From Symbiodinium natans (lineage: Eukaryota; Sar; Dinophyceae; Suessiales; Symbiodiniaceae): a stretch of 64,000 nt of DNA. The notes under the pieces are model-generated. The model was not told the DNA's origin. It saw only the letters and a list, made by a program, of their open reading frames with translations, and did no database searches. This document shows, one piece after another, positions 11,516-21,645 of this stretch. How positions within the stretch are numbered: the first letter of the stretch is position 1; the number at the start of each line of letters is the position of its first letter. The DNA lies in NCBI GenBank assembly GCA_905221605.1, contig CAJNDS010000935.1, positions 442,501-506,500 on the forward strand, in the 5' to 3' direction. A program made the position numbers and the translations under genes.

Positions 11516-11965
11516 TCAAAATTATGAAACAACAAGTGTTGAATGACATATTAGTTTTTAACAATCTAGATTTATTTAAAACTTTTAAGATAATATTTAG
11601 AAATGATTCAAAATTATGAAACAAAACGTGTTGAATGATATATTATGTTGAAAGAATTCTTTAGTTCATAGCTTTTAAAATCAATTTAACTATGTTCATG
11701 TTGGAAGACATTGCGCATTTATTTGGTATTGTGTTGGGTAGTATTATAATGGCAAAGATCAATCAAAGAAATATGTATTACCAGTTTACAGAAATTTATA
11801 TTCAAGCAAGATCAATTTGTTAATATGCTAATTGCATCATATAATAATAAAACAAGAGACACCCTATTTATGTTAAACAAACGCAAATTTGCACAAGTTC
11901 ATATAAAAAACAGTCATGCTTTCGTAATCGTCTTGTCATGTGTTATGTTTAGTTTAATGTTAGGG
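11516..11965. other. AT-rich insertion, possible organellar DNA
   Basis: About 450 bp of strongly AT-rich sequence between a TTTGGGG tract and a TTTAGGG-like junction, unlike its GC-richer surroundings. A block TTCAAAATTATGAAACAA followed by GTGTTGAATGA occurs twice about 93 bp apart (from 11515 and 11608). An ORF from 11825 reads IASYNNKTRDTLFMLNKRK before running into the telomeric sequence. Dinoflagellate mitochondrial DNA has such composition, but I cannot identify a mitochondrial gene in it. Confidence 0.4.
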
Positions 11966-12149
11966 TTTTGGGTTGAGGGTTTAGGGCTGCTGGCCGGCCT
12001 TCTGGCGCCTTCTCAGGAGACCTGGCGGCCCAAAAGTCCACGAACCCAAGCCCCGAGCCTGCCCCTGTTTGGGGGGGGAAGCCTCTGAAAAAGTATTCCT
12101 GAACATGATGCTTTAGAGTTTAGGGTTTAGGGTTTAGGGTTTAGGGTAA

Positions 12150-12262
12150 CTAGACCCAGGAGTAACCTAGGAATAAGAAGGGTGCTTTTTGGTTTTAAGG
12201 GGAGTATTATAAGGGAACTCAAACCCCAAAAATCGACAATAAGGGCCTACTCTGGGTCCTAG
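12150..12262. mobile_element. Inverted-repeat element B, copy 1
   Basis: CTAGACCCAGGAGTAACCTA at the left pairs with GGCCTACTCTGGGTCCTAG at the right. The interior GGTTTTAAGGGGAGTATTA and AAGGGAACTCAAACC are shared with copies at 17942, 18378, 23765, 32291, 34478 and 58104, and with a divergent one near 30900. No ORF. Confidence 0.7.
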
Positions 12263-13084
12263 TATACATATGTATAATATACATATATATATATATATAT
12301 ATTTATGTATGAAGAAACAAGTATATATATGATCCCGGATCTCGGTTCACCCTAAACCCTAAACCCTAACCCCTAAAACCAACCCACAAGCACACCACGA
12401 GGGGGGGGACCATTGGGGGGGGGGGGAGTGGGGGGGTGCAGGCCGCACCCGCATCATAGAAATATATATATATATATATATAGATATGCGTATATATGTA
12501 TATATACATATATTATACATATAGATAGCAGGTTGGCCATTAAACCCTTTGAACAATGTTTGTATATAGGCATGCTTGAGAGTAGAGGGGATTTAACGGT
12601 TCGGGTTTGCACTATCGGGCGATGCTGGATAGCCCATCCAGGCCTAACCCTAAATCCTAAACCGGCATAGCCATTCAGAGGTTAGAGGGGCATCTGGGTC
12701 TAGTGGGCGTACGTAGTTTAGGAGCTTAGTAGGCTTAAGCCCCAAACCCTAAACCCTCTTCCAGGGCCAACCTCGTCTTCTGGCCTGAAAACCACATGAA
12801 GCGAAACCCTGTGCCCTATAAGCCTTACACCTGAGGGGGGTGTCAAGTCAGGGAGGCCACCTCTCCAAGGCCCAAAACCCAAAACCCGATCAGTCCTAAA
12901 CCCTAAGCCCTACAGGAAACCCTAAAATTAAAGCCCGCAAACTGATCCGAAACAAAAGCCGACTGAAAGGTTCGTGTGCAGTACCTCGTTGGCGTAGTCT
13001 ACCGGAACCCCCTTAAGAAAAAAAAGAAGGAACTGCACTGGAGTATTCAGGTAAGTCAGCCTTAACACAATCAAAACACCACAA

Positions 13085-13197
13085 CTTTGTCATAGTTGGG
13101 TACCATTTTTACATTTCAAAGGGGTACTGAAACCCTATAATAAAAAAATGAACCACTACATTTTTAATATGATCCCAACCATGAACTAGACAAAGGA
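13085..13197. mobile_element. Inverted-repeat element M, copy 2
   Basis: GTCATAGTTGGGTACC at the left pairs with GATCCCAACCATGAACTAG at the right. Shares its interior with 2971-3050 and 29968-30064. Confidence 0.6.
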
Positions 13198-13272
13198 CCC
13201 AACCCCCGGCCTTGGCGGGAAGACCACCGCGTGGACGGGCCCAGTCGAGGACGAAACGGCCTGGCGCGTTCC

Positions 13273-13412
13273 CTACCCCTAAACCCTAAACCCTATAACC
13301 CTATAACCCTATAACCCTATAACCCTATAACCCTATAACCCTATAACCCTATAACCCTATAACGCTATGACCCTATGACCCTATGACCTTATAACCCTAT
13401 AACCCTAAACCC
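13273..13412 (-). repeat. Variant telomere-like array (CCCTATAA)n
   Basis: About fifteen units of the 8-mer CCCTATAA after two CCCTAAA units, with CCCTATGA variants near 13368-13390. Confidence 0.9.
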
Positions 13413-13446
13413 CCAGGCCGAGTTGTTTGTGGGTTTAGTGACCAAA

Positions 13447-13541
13447 GGTCCACGTACCTGTATAGTATATACTCGGGCCTTCAAGGGGTTCGCGTGGAGG
13501 TGTTTAAGGGCCCAAGTAACACGGCATCAGGTCCATGGACC
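13447..13541. mobile_element. Inverted-repeat element E, copy 2
   Basis: GGTCCACGTACCTGTATAG at the left and ATCAGGTCCATGGACC at the right, with ACTCGGGCC and GGCCCAAGTAACA inside as inverted pairs. Confidence 0.6.
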
Positions 13542-13595
13542 ATGAGGGGTTATGGTTGAAGGTTTCGGCCTGGGTGCGGGCATGTCTACAGTGGC

Positions 13596-13717
13596 TACTA
13601 GGAGTTTCATGGTACTCATGAACCAAAAATAGCTGTACTTATAACCATATTAGGGCACTTAAGGGGCTTATTAAGTGCAGTTATAACTGATTAGTGAGTA
13701 CCACAAACCTCCAAGTA
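13596..13717. mobile_element. Inverted-repeat element C, copy 2
   Basis: TACTAGGAGTTTCATGGTAC at the left pairs with GTACCACAAACCTCCAAGTA at the right. The interior is inverted relative to copy 1 (ATTAGGGCACTTAAGGGGC). Confidence 0.7.
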
Positions 13718-13959
13718 GAGTTCAGGGTTTAGGGCTACCCTCAGATTCTATGCAGAGGTCCTGTAACATCGGGAGGCACCCTCTTGCTCTGTGGCTTGAA
13801 TGGCTTCATTCGGAAAGCGGTTTAGGGTTTAGGGTTTAGGGTTTATTTTGACACAACCTTTTGGGATAGCCCTTCCTCTGCGCAACTTTTCATCTGGATC
13901 TAGCAGCTGCGGTTGTCTGTGTTGATACAGAGTGTTGCCCTTCAACGTGCAGTAGGTAT

Positions 13960-14070
13960 TTATTACTGGCCCAAAACCCCCAAGGATAGAAAAGTTGAAA
14001 CTTTCAGAATAAACGACCTTATAAGAGGCCCAAAAGTTGAAAAGTTGGGTTTTGAGCCAGTAAGGTTCAT
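13960..14070. mobile_element. Inverted-repeat element P
   Basis: TTACTGGCCCAAAACCCCC at the left and GGGTTTTGAGCCAGTAAGG at the right are inverted copies, with AAAAGTTGAAACTTTC inside. Only one copy recognised here. Non-coding. Confidence 0.6.
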
Positions 14071-14129
14071 TTTAAGCCCCGGCTCATGAGACCAGCATGT
14101 GATTGACGCCTGGACCTATACCTGCAATT

Positions 14130-14230
14130 TTGGGATGCTGCCCCTTATACTAACAGTCCTTAAACAAGGAGTAGAATAGGGGTACTGTAATCCCTAGTAA
14201 GGACTGTTAGTATAAGGGGGAACATCCCAA
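14130..14230. mobile_element. Inverted-repeat element G, complete copy 1
   Basis: TTGGGATGCTGCCCCTTATA at the left and ATAAGGGGGAACATCCCAA at the right pair over about 35 bp including ACTAACAGTCCTT / AAGGACTGTTAGT. Further copies at 32703-32798 and 49879-49986, halves near 7196 and 21983. Confidence 0.8.
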
Positions 14231-15093
14231 CTGAAATGTTATATCAGGAGAACAGGTGTCAACAAGATGCTTGCCTGTGGCAGTAGCTCTTCGTCATTGC
14301 CCTATTGCATATGGGAGCAGGGGATATAGGAGGGGGGGCACGTACGCAGGCTGCTGATGGGCTGCGGCTCACCCCGACCTATCTCCTGAGTCTATTTCTG
14401 AGAGATTACTGTTGATAAGCTGGAGGAAAATTAAAAAAGTTATAAAGTGCAAGTCTTTCAGAAGAATGTGTGGCTAGGTTGGGCTTCTCACATTGACTTG
14501 TGCGCTTAGCGTGAGCATGGCTGTGGCTGTGGCCGCCCACAAGCCAGCATCTGCAACCACATTGTCAGATCAAAATCCCCCCCACCCACCCTAAACTAAA
14601 AATACTAAAACCCTGACCTAATCCTAAACCTGTCCCGCCACCGTTCTGCCTCAGCTGTGAGTAGGCCCGGGACCTCCGTCGAGTCTCTTCGGTGGCAGGC
14701 GTGCCAGTTGTTTTCTTTTTTTGTTCTGGCAAGGCTTTGCGACCCTTCTTTGCCGTTGAAAAGGGAAGGGATTTTCAACTCTCAAGAGTACGAGTGGGCG
14801 ACATAGCCATGGTGTTGAGGGACGTGTACAGGTACCCCAAAGTCAAGGATTACTGAGGCTTGGATTGAGTTCTACACCATGAATACGGGCAACCCTAAAC
14901 CCTAAACCCTAAACCCTAAACCCTAAACCCTAAACCCTAAACCCTAAACCCTAAACTCTGCTGCCACACTGATATCGTTTGTCATTGGACGAGCTTTCTG
15001 GCGACCTTGGACAAGAGAAGCTACAGGCCTTCGACTAGGTACTGCAACTGCTATGCCAAAACGGGTCCATCTATGGACCCATACAGTAGATAC

Positions 15094-15313
15094 GTACCTA
15101 AACGCTCCTATGTAGTACCTATTTTGGGGTAGTATCCTAGAACCCCCCCCCCCCCTAGAATTAACCCTAAATAAACCCTAAACCCTAAACCCTAAACCCT
15201 AAACACTAAACCCTAAACCCTAAACCCTAAACCCACCCCGCCCGCCCCCGCCCCCCCAAACAAAAAAAAAACAAGCCAAGGAAAAAAAAGGAACTACATT
15301 GGAGCCTTCAGGT
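15094..15313. mobile_element. Element D, copy 4, interrupted by a telomeric tract
   Basis: The left end GTACCTAAACGCTCCTATGT and the right end GAACTACATTGGAGCCTTCA are element D ends. Between them, where other copies have about 60 bp, lie a poly-C run, a CCCTAAA tract (15165-15233) and A-rich sequence. The telomeric repeat is therefore inside the element. Confidence 0.7.
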
Positions 15314-15489
15314 CGACGGAAGGAGACTCACACGGACTATCCATCAGCGCACCAGAACCCTCTGGATGTGTTGCATATGCAGGGAGGCATCCTCTAGCCA
15401 CAACAAAGATTCTTACCCTAAACCCTCAACCCTAAACCCTACACCCTAAACCCTACACCCTAAACCCTAGACCCTAAACCCTAAACCGG

Positions 15490-15673
15490 TCCCTTAGTAT
15501 GGGCCCTGAAATGGGGACCCCCCTTTTCTACCCCTTATATATCCCAACCAACCAAAGAGTACACACCTCAGAACCCTTTACATACCCCTTATGTACCTTG
15601 TACAACCCAGGGGCCCATTCTTCAGAACCCTTTAAAGGAGGTAAAGGGACCATGCTAAGGGCCCATGAAACTA
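15490..15673. mobile_element. Inverted-repeat element H, copy 1
   Basis: GGTCCCTTAGTATGGGCCC at the left and AGGGACCATGCTAAGGGCCC at the right are inverted. The interior has AGAACCCTTTAAAGGAGG and GTACAACCCAGGGGCCCA, shared with 21046, 31160, 43460 and 48216. Confidence 0.6.
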
Positions 15674-15674
15674 C

Positions 15675-15915
15675 CCCTAAACCCTAAACCCTATAAACCC
15701 TATAAACCATATAAACCCTATAAACCCTATAAACCCTATAAACCCTAAAAAGCCTAAAAACCCTAAAAACCCTAAAAACCCTAAAAACCCTAAAAACCCT
15801 AAAAACCCTAAAACCCTAAAAACCCTAAACGCCCTAAACACCCTAAAACCCCTATAAACCCAATAAACCCTATAAAGCCTATAAACCCTATAAACCCTAT
15901 AAACCCTAAACCCCT
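15675..15915 (-). repeat. Composite variant telomere-like array
   Basis: CCCTATAAA units, then about nine CCCTAAAAA units (15737-15830), then CCCTATAAA units again. Each variant forms its own contiguous block. Confidence 0.9.
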
Positions 15916-16685
15916 GAGAAAGAAACCAGGGCTAAAAGCTGGCATTATGACCGAACACGATAGGTGAGAAGGCCCTGACAGGTGGGTTGCCTAGTAAGTG
16001 GGGGCTTAACCCTTTTTTGTCCCGAAAGCGGTTAGGGTTTAGGGTTTAGGGTTTAGGGTTTAGGGTTTAGGGTTTAGGGTGTAGGGTTTAGGGTGTAGGG
16101 TTCAGGGGAGAGTTCTCCGCTGGGCAGCCGACAGGGCTCTCTGGCGGCGTTTGCAAAGCCTGTCAGGACCCATCTTGGGCGGGGATAGCCCGCACTTGGG
16201 TTTAGGGCTGAGGGCTTAGGGTTTCGGGTTAACCCCTATGAACCCCATAATTAAAGCCTATAAACCCTACAAACCCTAGAAACCCTGTAAAGCCTTCCAA
16301 CTCTACAACTCCTACACGCCGTACACGCCCTATAAACACCACATACCCCATGAAACCCTATAAACCCGACAAATCCATACCCTGAACAAGCTTACACCCT
16401 AAACCCTAAACCCTTAAACCCCAAACCCTAAGCCTCTCTCTCAGGGCGGAGCAACCGCAAAAAAAAAAAAAAAAAAAAAAAAAAAACATCATTGGGCTTG
16501 GGAGCTCGCAGGGTTGATAACCTGAACTTTCTGAGGCCCACATGGGTGGCTCTGTGAATTGGGGCTTGGGGTTTAGGGTTTAGGGGTTGAGGGATTAGGG
16601 TTTAGGGTGTAGGGTTTTTGGAGCGCGGCGCTTGCAAGAAGGACCACGGAGTTGCCCCAGATTCAATCGCACAACGCAATCCGCA

Positions 16686-16788
16686 AGGGTTTAGGGTTTA
16701 GGGTTTAGGGTTTAGGGTTTAGGGTTTAGGGTTTAGGGTTTAGGGTTTAGGGTTTAGGGTTTAGGGTTTAGGGTTTAGGGTTTAGGTT
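16686..16788 (+). repeat. Interstitial telomeric tract that truncates a gene fragment
   Basis: About fourteen pure TTTAGGG units. The right end, GGTTTAGGTTTGGAGTTGCT, passes directly into the coding block on the minus strand, at a point where CCAAACCTAAA could serve as microhomology. Confidence 0.9.
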
Positions 16789-17187
16789 TGGAGTTGCTGC
16801 GCCGTAGTGCCGCATGCACCACGCGGCTTTGAAGACTTTTACCATCTTCCAAATGACTCGGAACCTTGGGTAGTACTCCAGAACGCTGTGAGCTGGTTGC
16901 TCGATGACCCACGCGCCACCCATGGCCAGCACCAGCAATATGAGCAGACACGTCCTTGCAGCCAGGGTGTTGGCGTCCGCCACAAACGTTTTCGTGGTGT
17001 GCTCCAGCTTCTCCTCCAGCCCTGATGCCGCTTGCTCGGCTTCCATAGAGGCAAACGACAGTGGGGGTTGCTCCATCTCGCCCGCCTCTACTGAATGTGC
17101 GATGAGCAGCTCCTGCTGTAGCGCTGGAGGCAGATCGATCCCGCGCGACAGCGCGCTGGCTTCGAGTAAAAGCAGACGGCGCCTGCG
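16783..17187 (-). pseudogene. Fragment of a dinoflagellate-type WxxEQP protein gene
   Basis: The minus frame is open from 17187, just after a TGA and next to a possible CGCAG splice acceptor, to the telomeric tract. It reads a leucine-rich start, a charged helix (EAEQAASGLEEKLEHTTKTF), a hydrophobic segment (TCLLILLVLAMGG), then AWVIEQPAHSVLEYYPRF and WCMRHYGAATPN. I recall a similar pattern, W-x-x-E-Q-P followed by P-R-F and M-x-x-Y-G-x-x-TPK, from many dinoflagellate hypothetical proteins; its function is unknown to me. The 5' exon is absent or was not found, and the 3' end turns into CCCTAAA repeats after TPN, so this is a broken piece. An ATG at 17076 lies inside it but need not be the start. 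The other frames over this block are shadows. Confidence 0.6.
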
Positions 17188-17453
17188 TCACCCATCGGAA
17201 GAAGATAAGACCTCTTGCTATAGCCCAGGTTCACTGGAGTGAACGACGAGCACAGAAGTCCCATCCACACAATGCCAACACAAGGATTCTTGGGTTTAGG
17301 GTTTAGGGTCGATGCAGAGAACTACACATAAAGCCTCTAAGTTCGTGCGGGGTCAGGCCGACACGGAGCCGTGATTCTGTACCTGCTAAGATCCTTCTAG
17401 CCCCTCGAAACAAGAGGGCAGCTAACTTCCTCGAATTCCCTGCTAGAGAAAAA
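17188..17453. other. Flank of the gene fragment
   Basis: Probably intron or 5' flank of the fragment at 16783-17187, followed by a short TTTAGGG tract (17290-17310) and unassigned DNA up to the family A copy. No ORF supported. Confidence 0.5.
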
Positions 17454-17555
17454 CTTGGCTGCACTTAGGAGGGTAGTAAAAAATTAGACTTTTAGCTGCC
17501 TTATTAAGAAACCCAAGAAACCCAAAAAGGCTAAGGATCTAAAGTTACAGAAAAG
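17454..17555 (+). mobile_element. Family A element, copy 2
   Basis: CTTGGCTGCACTTAGGAGGG to CATCACAAAG, somewhat diverged (GTAGTAAAAAATTAGACTTTT in place of the usual hairpin arm). Flanks show no clear duplication. Confidence 0.7.
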
Positions 17556-17941
17556 CATCACAAAGAAAAGGGCTCAGCCTTTCACAGAGCTTGGTGCACA
17601 GATAGAGTCCGAGCCCCAAGAGGGCTCTGGCATAAGGGACCCCCATCTTTTAGAGCCCCTAAACCCGAAACCCCTGAGCCCCTGAGCCCCTAAACCCTAA
17701 ACCCTAAACCCTAAACCCTAAACCCTAAACCCTAAACCCTGAACCCTGAACCCTGAACCCTAAACCCTAAACCCTAAACCCTGAACCCGAACATGTACCT
17801 ACAAACCTAAACGCATCCTACTCTATTCCCGGAGTTCCCTTCTTGGGGCATTCCTGTTACTGTCTACTTGGGGGGGATCATCCCTACAACATCTCACCCC
17901 GAAACCCTAAACTCCAAAACCGTAGGCCCACCCACCCTATT

Positions 17942-18047
17942 CTAGAATCAAGGCCAGGAATAAAACGGGTACCCTTTTTAGTTCAAAGGGGTTTGCAAGG
18001 GAACCTAAACCCCAAAAAAGGGAAAAGGGGTCTTACTCTGGGTCCTC
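17942..18047. mobile_element. Inverted-repeat element B, copy 2 (diverged)
   Basis: CTAGAATCAAGGCCAGGAAT at the left, TCTTACTCTGGGTCCTCTTA at the right, and GGGTACCCTTTTTAGTT plus AAGGGAACCTAAACCCC inside. Confidence 0.55.
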
Positions 18048-18273
18048 TTATTCCTACCCGCCCAAGCCCCAAACCCCAAACCCCAAACCCCAAACCCCAA
18101 ACCCCAAACCCTAAACCCTCAATCCTAAACCCCAAACCCTAAACCCTAAGCCCTAAACCCTAAACCCTACCCTCCACCTCATGCTTCAGGAAGTCGAAGA
18201 CACCGAAGTCGAACTGGAAGACCTGTACTTGGAGGTTCATGGTACTACTTGCGAACAATTATAACTGTACTTA

Positions 18274-18311
18274 GGGGTTTAGGGTTTAGGGTTTAGGGTT
18301 TAGGGTTTAGG
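18274..18311 (+). repeat. Telomeric tract inserted in element C
   Basis: 38 bp of TTTAGGG repeat (GGGGTTTAGGG...TTTAGG). Identical 13-mers ATAACTGTACTTA sit immediately left (18261-18273) and right (18312-18324). Uninterrupted element C copies have this 13-mer region once. Confidence 0.85.
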
Positions 18312-18377
18312 ATAACTGTACTTAGAACCCACTTATAAGCCACTTAAGTGCCCTATTATGGTTGTAAGTACAGCTAT

Positions 18378-18490
18378 CTAGACCCGGGAGTAACCTAGGA
18401 ATAAAAAGGGTGCCCTTTTGGGTTTTAAGGGGATTATGAGGGAACCCCAACCCCAAAAGAAAGAAAAAAAGGGCCTACTCCCTGTCCTCG
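18378..18490. mobile_element. Inverted-repeat element B, copy 3, nested in C
   Basis: CTAGACCCGGGAGTAACCTA at the left, GGCCTACTCCCTGTCCTCG at the right. Flanked by 13-bp near-identical repeats (two mismatches) from element C, consistent with a target duplication. Confidence 0.75.
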
Positions 18491-18796
18491 GTATAAGTGC
18501 AGTTATACTTGGCTAATAAGCAACATGAACCTCCAGTAACTGAAAACGCCCTCGCTGCAACGTGAAGCCCCACACTCACAAGCCCCGGGGCCCGTAAGAC
18601 CTTCATGTCCTTAAGGTTGCGCCGGTAAAGCCCTAAACCCTAAACCCTAAACCCTAAACCCTAAATGACCCTAAACCCTAAACCCTAATCCCTAACCCCT
18701 GAGCCCCTAAATCCTAAACCCTGAACCCTAAACCCTATTTCGCATGCTTGAACCCTGAGGATGGTAAGATATCCAAGTACAAGAGCCAGCCAGTAT

Positions 18797-18909
18797 CTTG
18801 GCTGCACTCAGGAGGGTAGCTATAAATTAAACTTTTAGCTGCCTTACTAAGAAACCCAATAAACCCAAAAAAGGTAAGGATCTAAAGTTACAGGTAAAGT
18901 ACCACAAAG
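18797..18909 (+). mobile_element. Family A element, copy 3
   Basis: CTTGGCTGCACTCAGGAGGG to GTACCACAAAG, almost identical to copies 1 and 4. The 40 bp to the left (GAGGATGGTAAGATATCC...) and to the right (GAGGTGCAAAAGACATCG...) align roughly with gaps, perhaps a decayed duplication. Confidence 0.75.
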
Positions 18910-20428
18910 GTATGAGGTGCAAAAGACATCGCAAGCTACAGAAGGCATATGGGTATAGGGTTTAGGGTTTAGGGTTTAGGGTTTGGGGTTTAGGGTTTAG
19001 GGTTTAGGGTTTAGGGTTTGGGGTCTAGGGTTGACTGGTTTAGGGTTTTTTGGCTTCAGGGTTGAGGGATTAGGGTTTTTGGGTCGGTTCTGGTTCTCAA
19101 TCGACTTCTGAGGGCACCTAGGGTCAAAGGCCCCACTCCCTGGAGGTCGAAACTCTCCCTAAGCCCTACACCCAAAACCCTAAACCCGAAACCCTGGCCT
19201 GAAACAGAACGAAACCGTACCCAATTCAGGTTGGGCTCAGGATTCGGAATACAGGGTTTAGTTAGCTTAGGGTTCAGGATCTGGGGTCACATAAGGGGTT
19301 GTTCTATAGGTAAAACCCTGACTCACAAAGCGCCAGATACCCTTGCCCTAAACCCCTAAACCCCCTAAACCCCCTAAACCCTATAAACCCTGTAAAACCC
19401 TGTAAAACCCTGTAACCCCTATAAAAACCTGACAACGATAAACCCTATACACCCTGAATTCCACACCCTTTTCTAGGGTGCCTGGACCCAGGCGAGTTCA
19501 TTCCCTAAGGTTGTGCTGTGCCTCAAGGGCAAGGTCTCGCAAAAATGGCCCTCGCCAAGCCCTGTACTAAACCCCCTACTAAGCCTGTACTGAGCTCTAA
19601 TCCCTAATCCCTAATCCCTAATCCCTAAACCCTAAACCCTTTACTTAAACCATCGTACTTCGAAGCGTTCTTGCTGGTGGGAAGAATTGAGGGCGGCAGC
19701 CCTAAACCCTAGAAGGCAATGGTGTGGCTGCTGGCCTGCGAAAAGCTCATAGAGAAGGGGGGGGGGGTAAAAAAACCTACGAGTAGCACCAATGAAACCT
19801 GTGTCGGGGCGCCACTGCCGCATGTTACCTACTGCCGCTGCGCGGCGAGACGCCGAAACCCCAAACCCTAAACCCTAAACCCGAAATCCAGCTCCCAAGT
19901 GCCTTCGCGGCGGGATCGGAATATGGTTCGGGCGCAGCTGGTGTTGTCGACTCAGAGTGCTGGGGCGAAACCTCGTCGAGTTGTTGGGGCTTAGGGTTTA
20001 GGGTTTAGGGTTTAGGGTTGACTGGTTTAGGGTTTAGAGCTTTTGGGATCAAGGTCATGCGTTTCAGGGTTTAGGAGGGTTAGGGGTTTAGGGCTTAGGG
20101 CGTCTGGGGGTTTAGGGCTGAGGGTTTATAAGGTTTAGAGTTTAAGGGTTAAGATTTTAAGGTTTAAGGGTCGAAAATTCAGGTTTGAAGGCCCTAGAGT
20201 TGAAGGGTATAAGGGTTTAGGTTTTGAAGCCGAACGACCCTAAACAGCCCTTAGCCCGTGAACCCCCCTAAACCCTAAACCCTAAACCCTAAACACCACA
20301 TGCATCTGCTCCCGCCTTCTCCTCAGTGGGCTCCTCCTGGGCAGTTTCCGGCGGGCCTGAGTGAGACGGGCAAGACTCGCCCATGGAGGGCGGGGGGTTT
20401 GGCCTCCAGGGTTTAGGGAAGTTCAGCC

Positions 20429-20555
20429 CTAAACCCTAAACCCTAAACCCTAAACCCTAAACCCTAAACCCTAAACCCTAAACCCCTAAACCCTAAACCC
20501 TAAACCCTAAACCCTAAACCCCTAAACCCTAAACCCCTAAACCCCTAAACCCTAG
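20429..20555 (-). repeat. Interstitial telomeric tract (CCCTAAA)n
   Basis: About seventeen units, with several 8-bp CCCCTAAA units in the right half. Confidence 0.95.
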
Positions 20556-21045
20556 GATTGTTTCCAAGCGAAGCTCCAGACTCCAGGCAGGGGGCCGGTC
20601 TCCCGCGCAGGCGCAGCACGAGGAGCCTCTTCCTGCACTGGCGACAGTGGGCCTCCGATGCACAGGGTTTGGGGTTCAGGGTTCAGGGTTCAGGGTTCAG
20701 GGTTCAGGGTGTAGGGTTTAGGGTTTAGGGTTTAGGGTTTAGGGTTTAATTCGGGTCATACCAAAAGAAGAAATCCCAGAGACATCAGGGTTTCGTGTAG
20801 ATGGGGTTCGGGTTCGGGTTCGGGGGTTTCGGGTTTAGGGCTTTTAAGGCTTGCTTAGCGTTTAGGGTCGAGATTTCTACGCATTCGGTATCCAGACCGA
20901 AGAGCAGCCTCGGAATAGACAGGCTACCCTTATAAGGGACCCTAAACTGCACACAACAAAAGGGGAACAAAGGCCTACGCTGGGTCCTTGGCCTAGGCAT
21001 GCTTAGTAGTAAGTTGTCGTGACAGGTTTCTCTTAGTGTAGTTGC

Positions 21046-21185
21046 ATGGTCCCTTGGTCTGGGCCCTTAAACCGGGACTCCTTACATGCCCTTTGTGTAT
21101 ATCCCCTAGACAACCTGGGGGCCCATACTGTCTTCAAAACCCTTTAAGGAAGGCAAGGGACCTTTTGGCCCATGAAACTACCCTG
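21046..21185. mobile_element. Inverted-repeat element H, copy 2
   Basis: CATGGTCCCTTGGTCTGGGC at the left; TTGGCCCATGAAACTACCCT at the right; interior AACCCTTTAAGGAAGGCAAG as in other H copies. Confidence 0.6.
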
Positions 21186-21645
21186 AGAGTTTCAGCACTT
21201 TGGAGATCGCCAACCTACGATAACCTACGATGGCCGGAGCCTCTTTTGCATGGAGTGCCTACCAAAGCACGATGAATCACAAGCACAAGTCATCCAAGCG
21301 GAACGCAGCCAGGACAGCACAATCCGACAACCCCACCCCCCCCGGCAACCAATGAATTAATAATAATAATGACAAAATACAAATATACATATGAATATGA
21401 ATATAAAAATGAATATAGACAAAATATAAATATAAATAGAAAGACACATACAAATATAAAGATAAACATATTTACATATGTATATATGTAAGGCAAGGTG
21501 CAGTATGAGTAGTGACTGTAGAAAATTCAGGTGTGGTCTGCGTTGTACGGTTGACACAGCTGTGGTCCAGGTTGGCAAGCTGGGTCGAAAGGGACCAGTC
21601 CAGTGAATCCATGACTTCCTTAGGTAGTGGCGCTACTGCGGCTAT

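Larger units (their letters stand above)
15314..16767. other. Telomere-repeat mosaic, no gene seen
   Basis: Tracts at 15414-15486 (CCCTAAA with CCCTACA), 15675-15915 (CCCTATAAA and CCCTAAAAA variants), 16029-16108 (TTTAGGG), 16200-16230, 16390-16432, 16569-16617 and the start of 16686-16788. Element H lies at 15490-15673. A run of about thirty A is at 16457-16486. Nothing coding. Confidence 0.8.
18226..18537. mobile_element. Element C, copy 3, carrying a telomeric tract and a nested element B
   Basis: Ends TACTTGGAGGTTCATGGTAC and AACATGAACCTCCAGTA. The left arm is interrupted at 18274-18311 by 38 bp of TTTAGGG repeat lying between two copies of ATAACTGTACTTA. The right arm is interrupted by element B (18378-18490) between TAAGTACAGCTAT and TAAGTGCAGTTAT. 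Removing both leaves a standard element C. Confidence 0.8.
17556..20760. other. Telomere-repeat mosaic, no gene seen
   Basis: Tracts at 17662-17788 (CCCTAAA with CCCTGAA), 18063-18170 (CCCCAAA then CCCTAAA), 18630-18735, 18956-19033 (TTTAGGG), 19344-19440 (CCCTATAAA, CCCTGTAAAA), 19596-19640 (CCCTAAT), 19865-19885, 19987-20030, 20040-20230 (degenerate), 20268-20295, 20429-20555 (CCCTAAA) and 20665-20750 (GTTCAGGG then TTTAGGG). Elements B, C and A are listed separately. The unassigned parts hold no convincing ORF. Confidence 0.75.
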
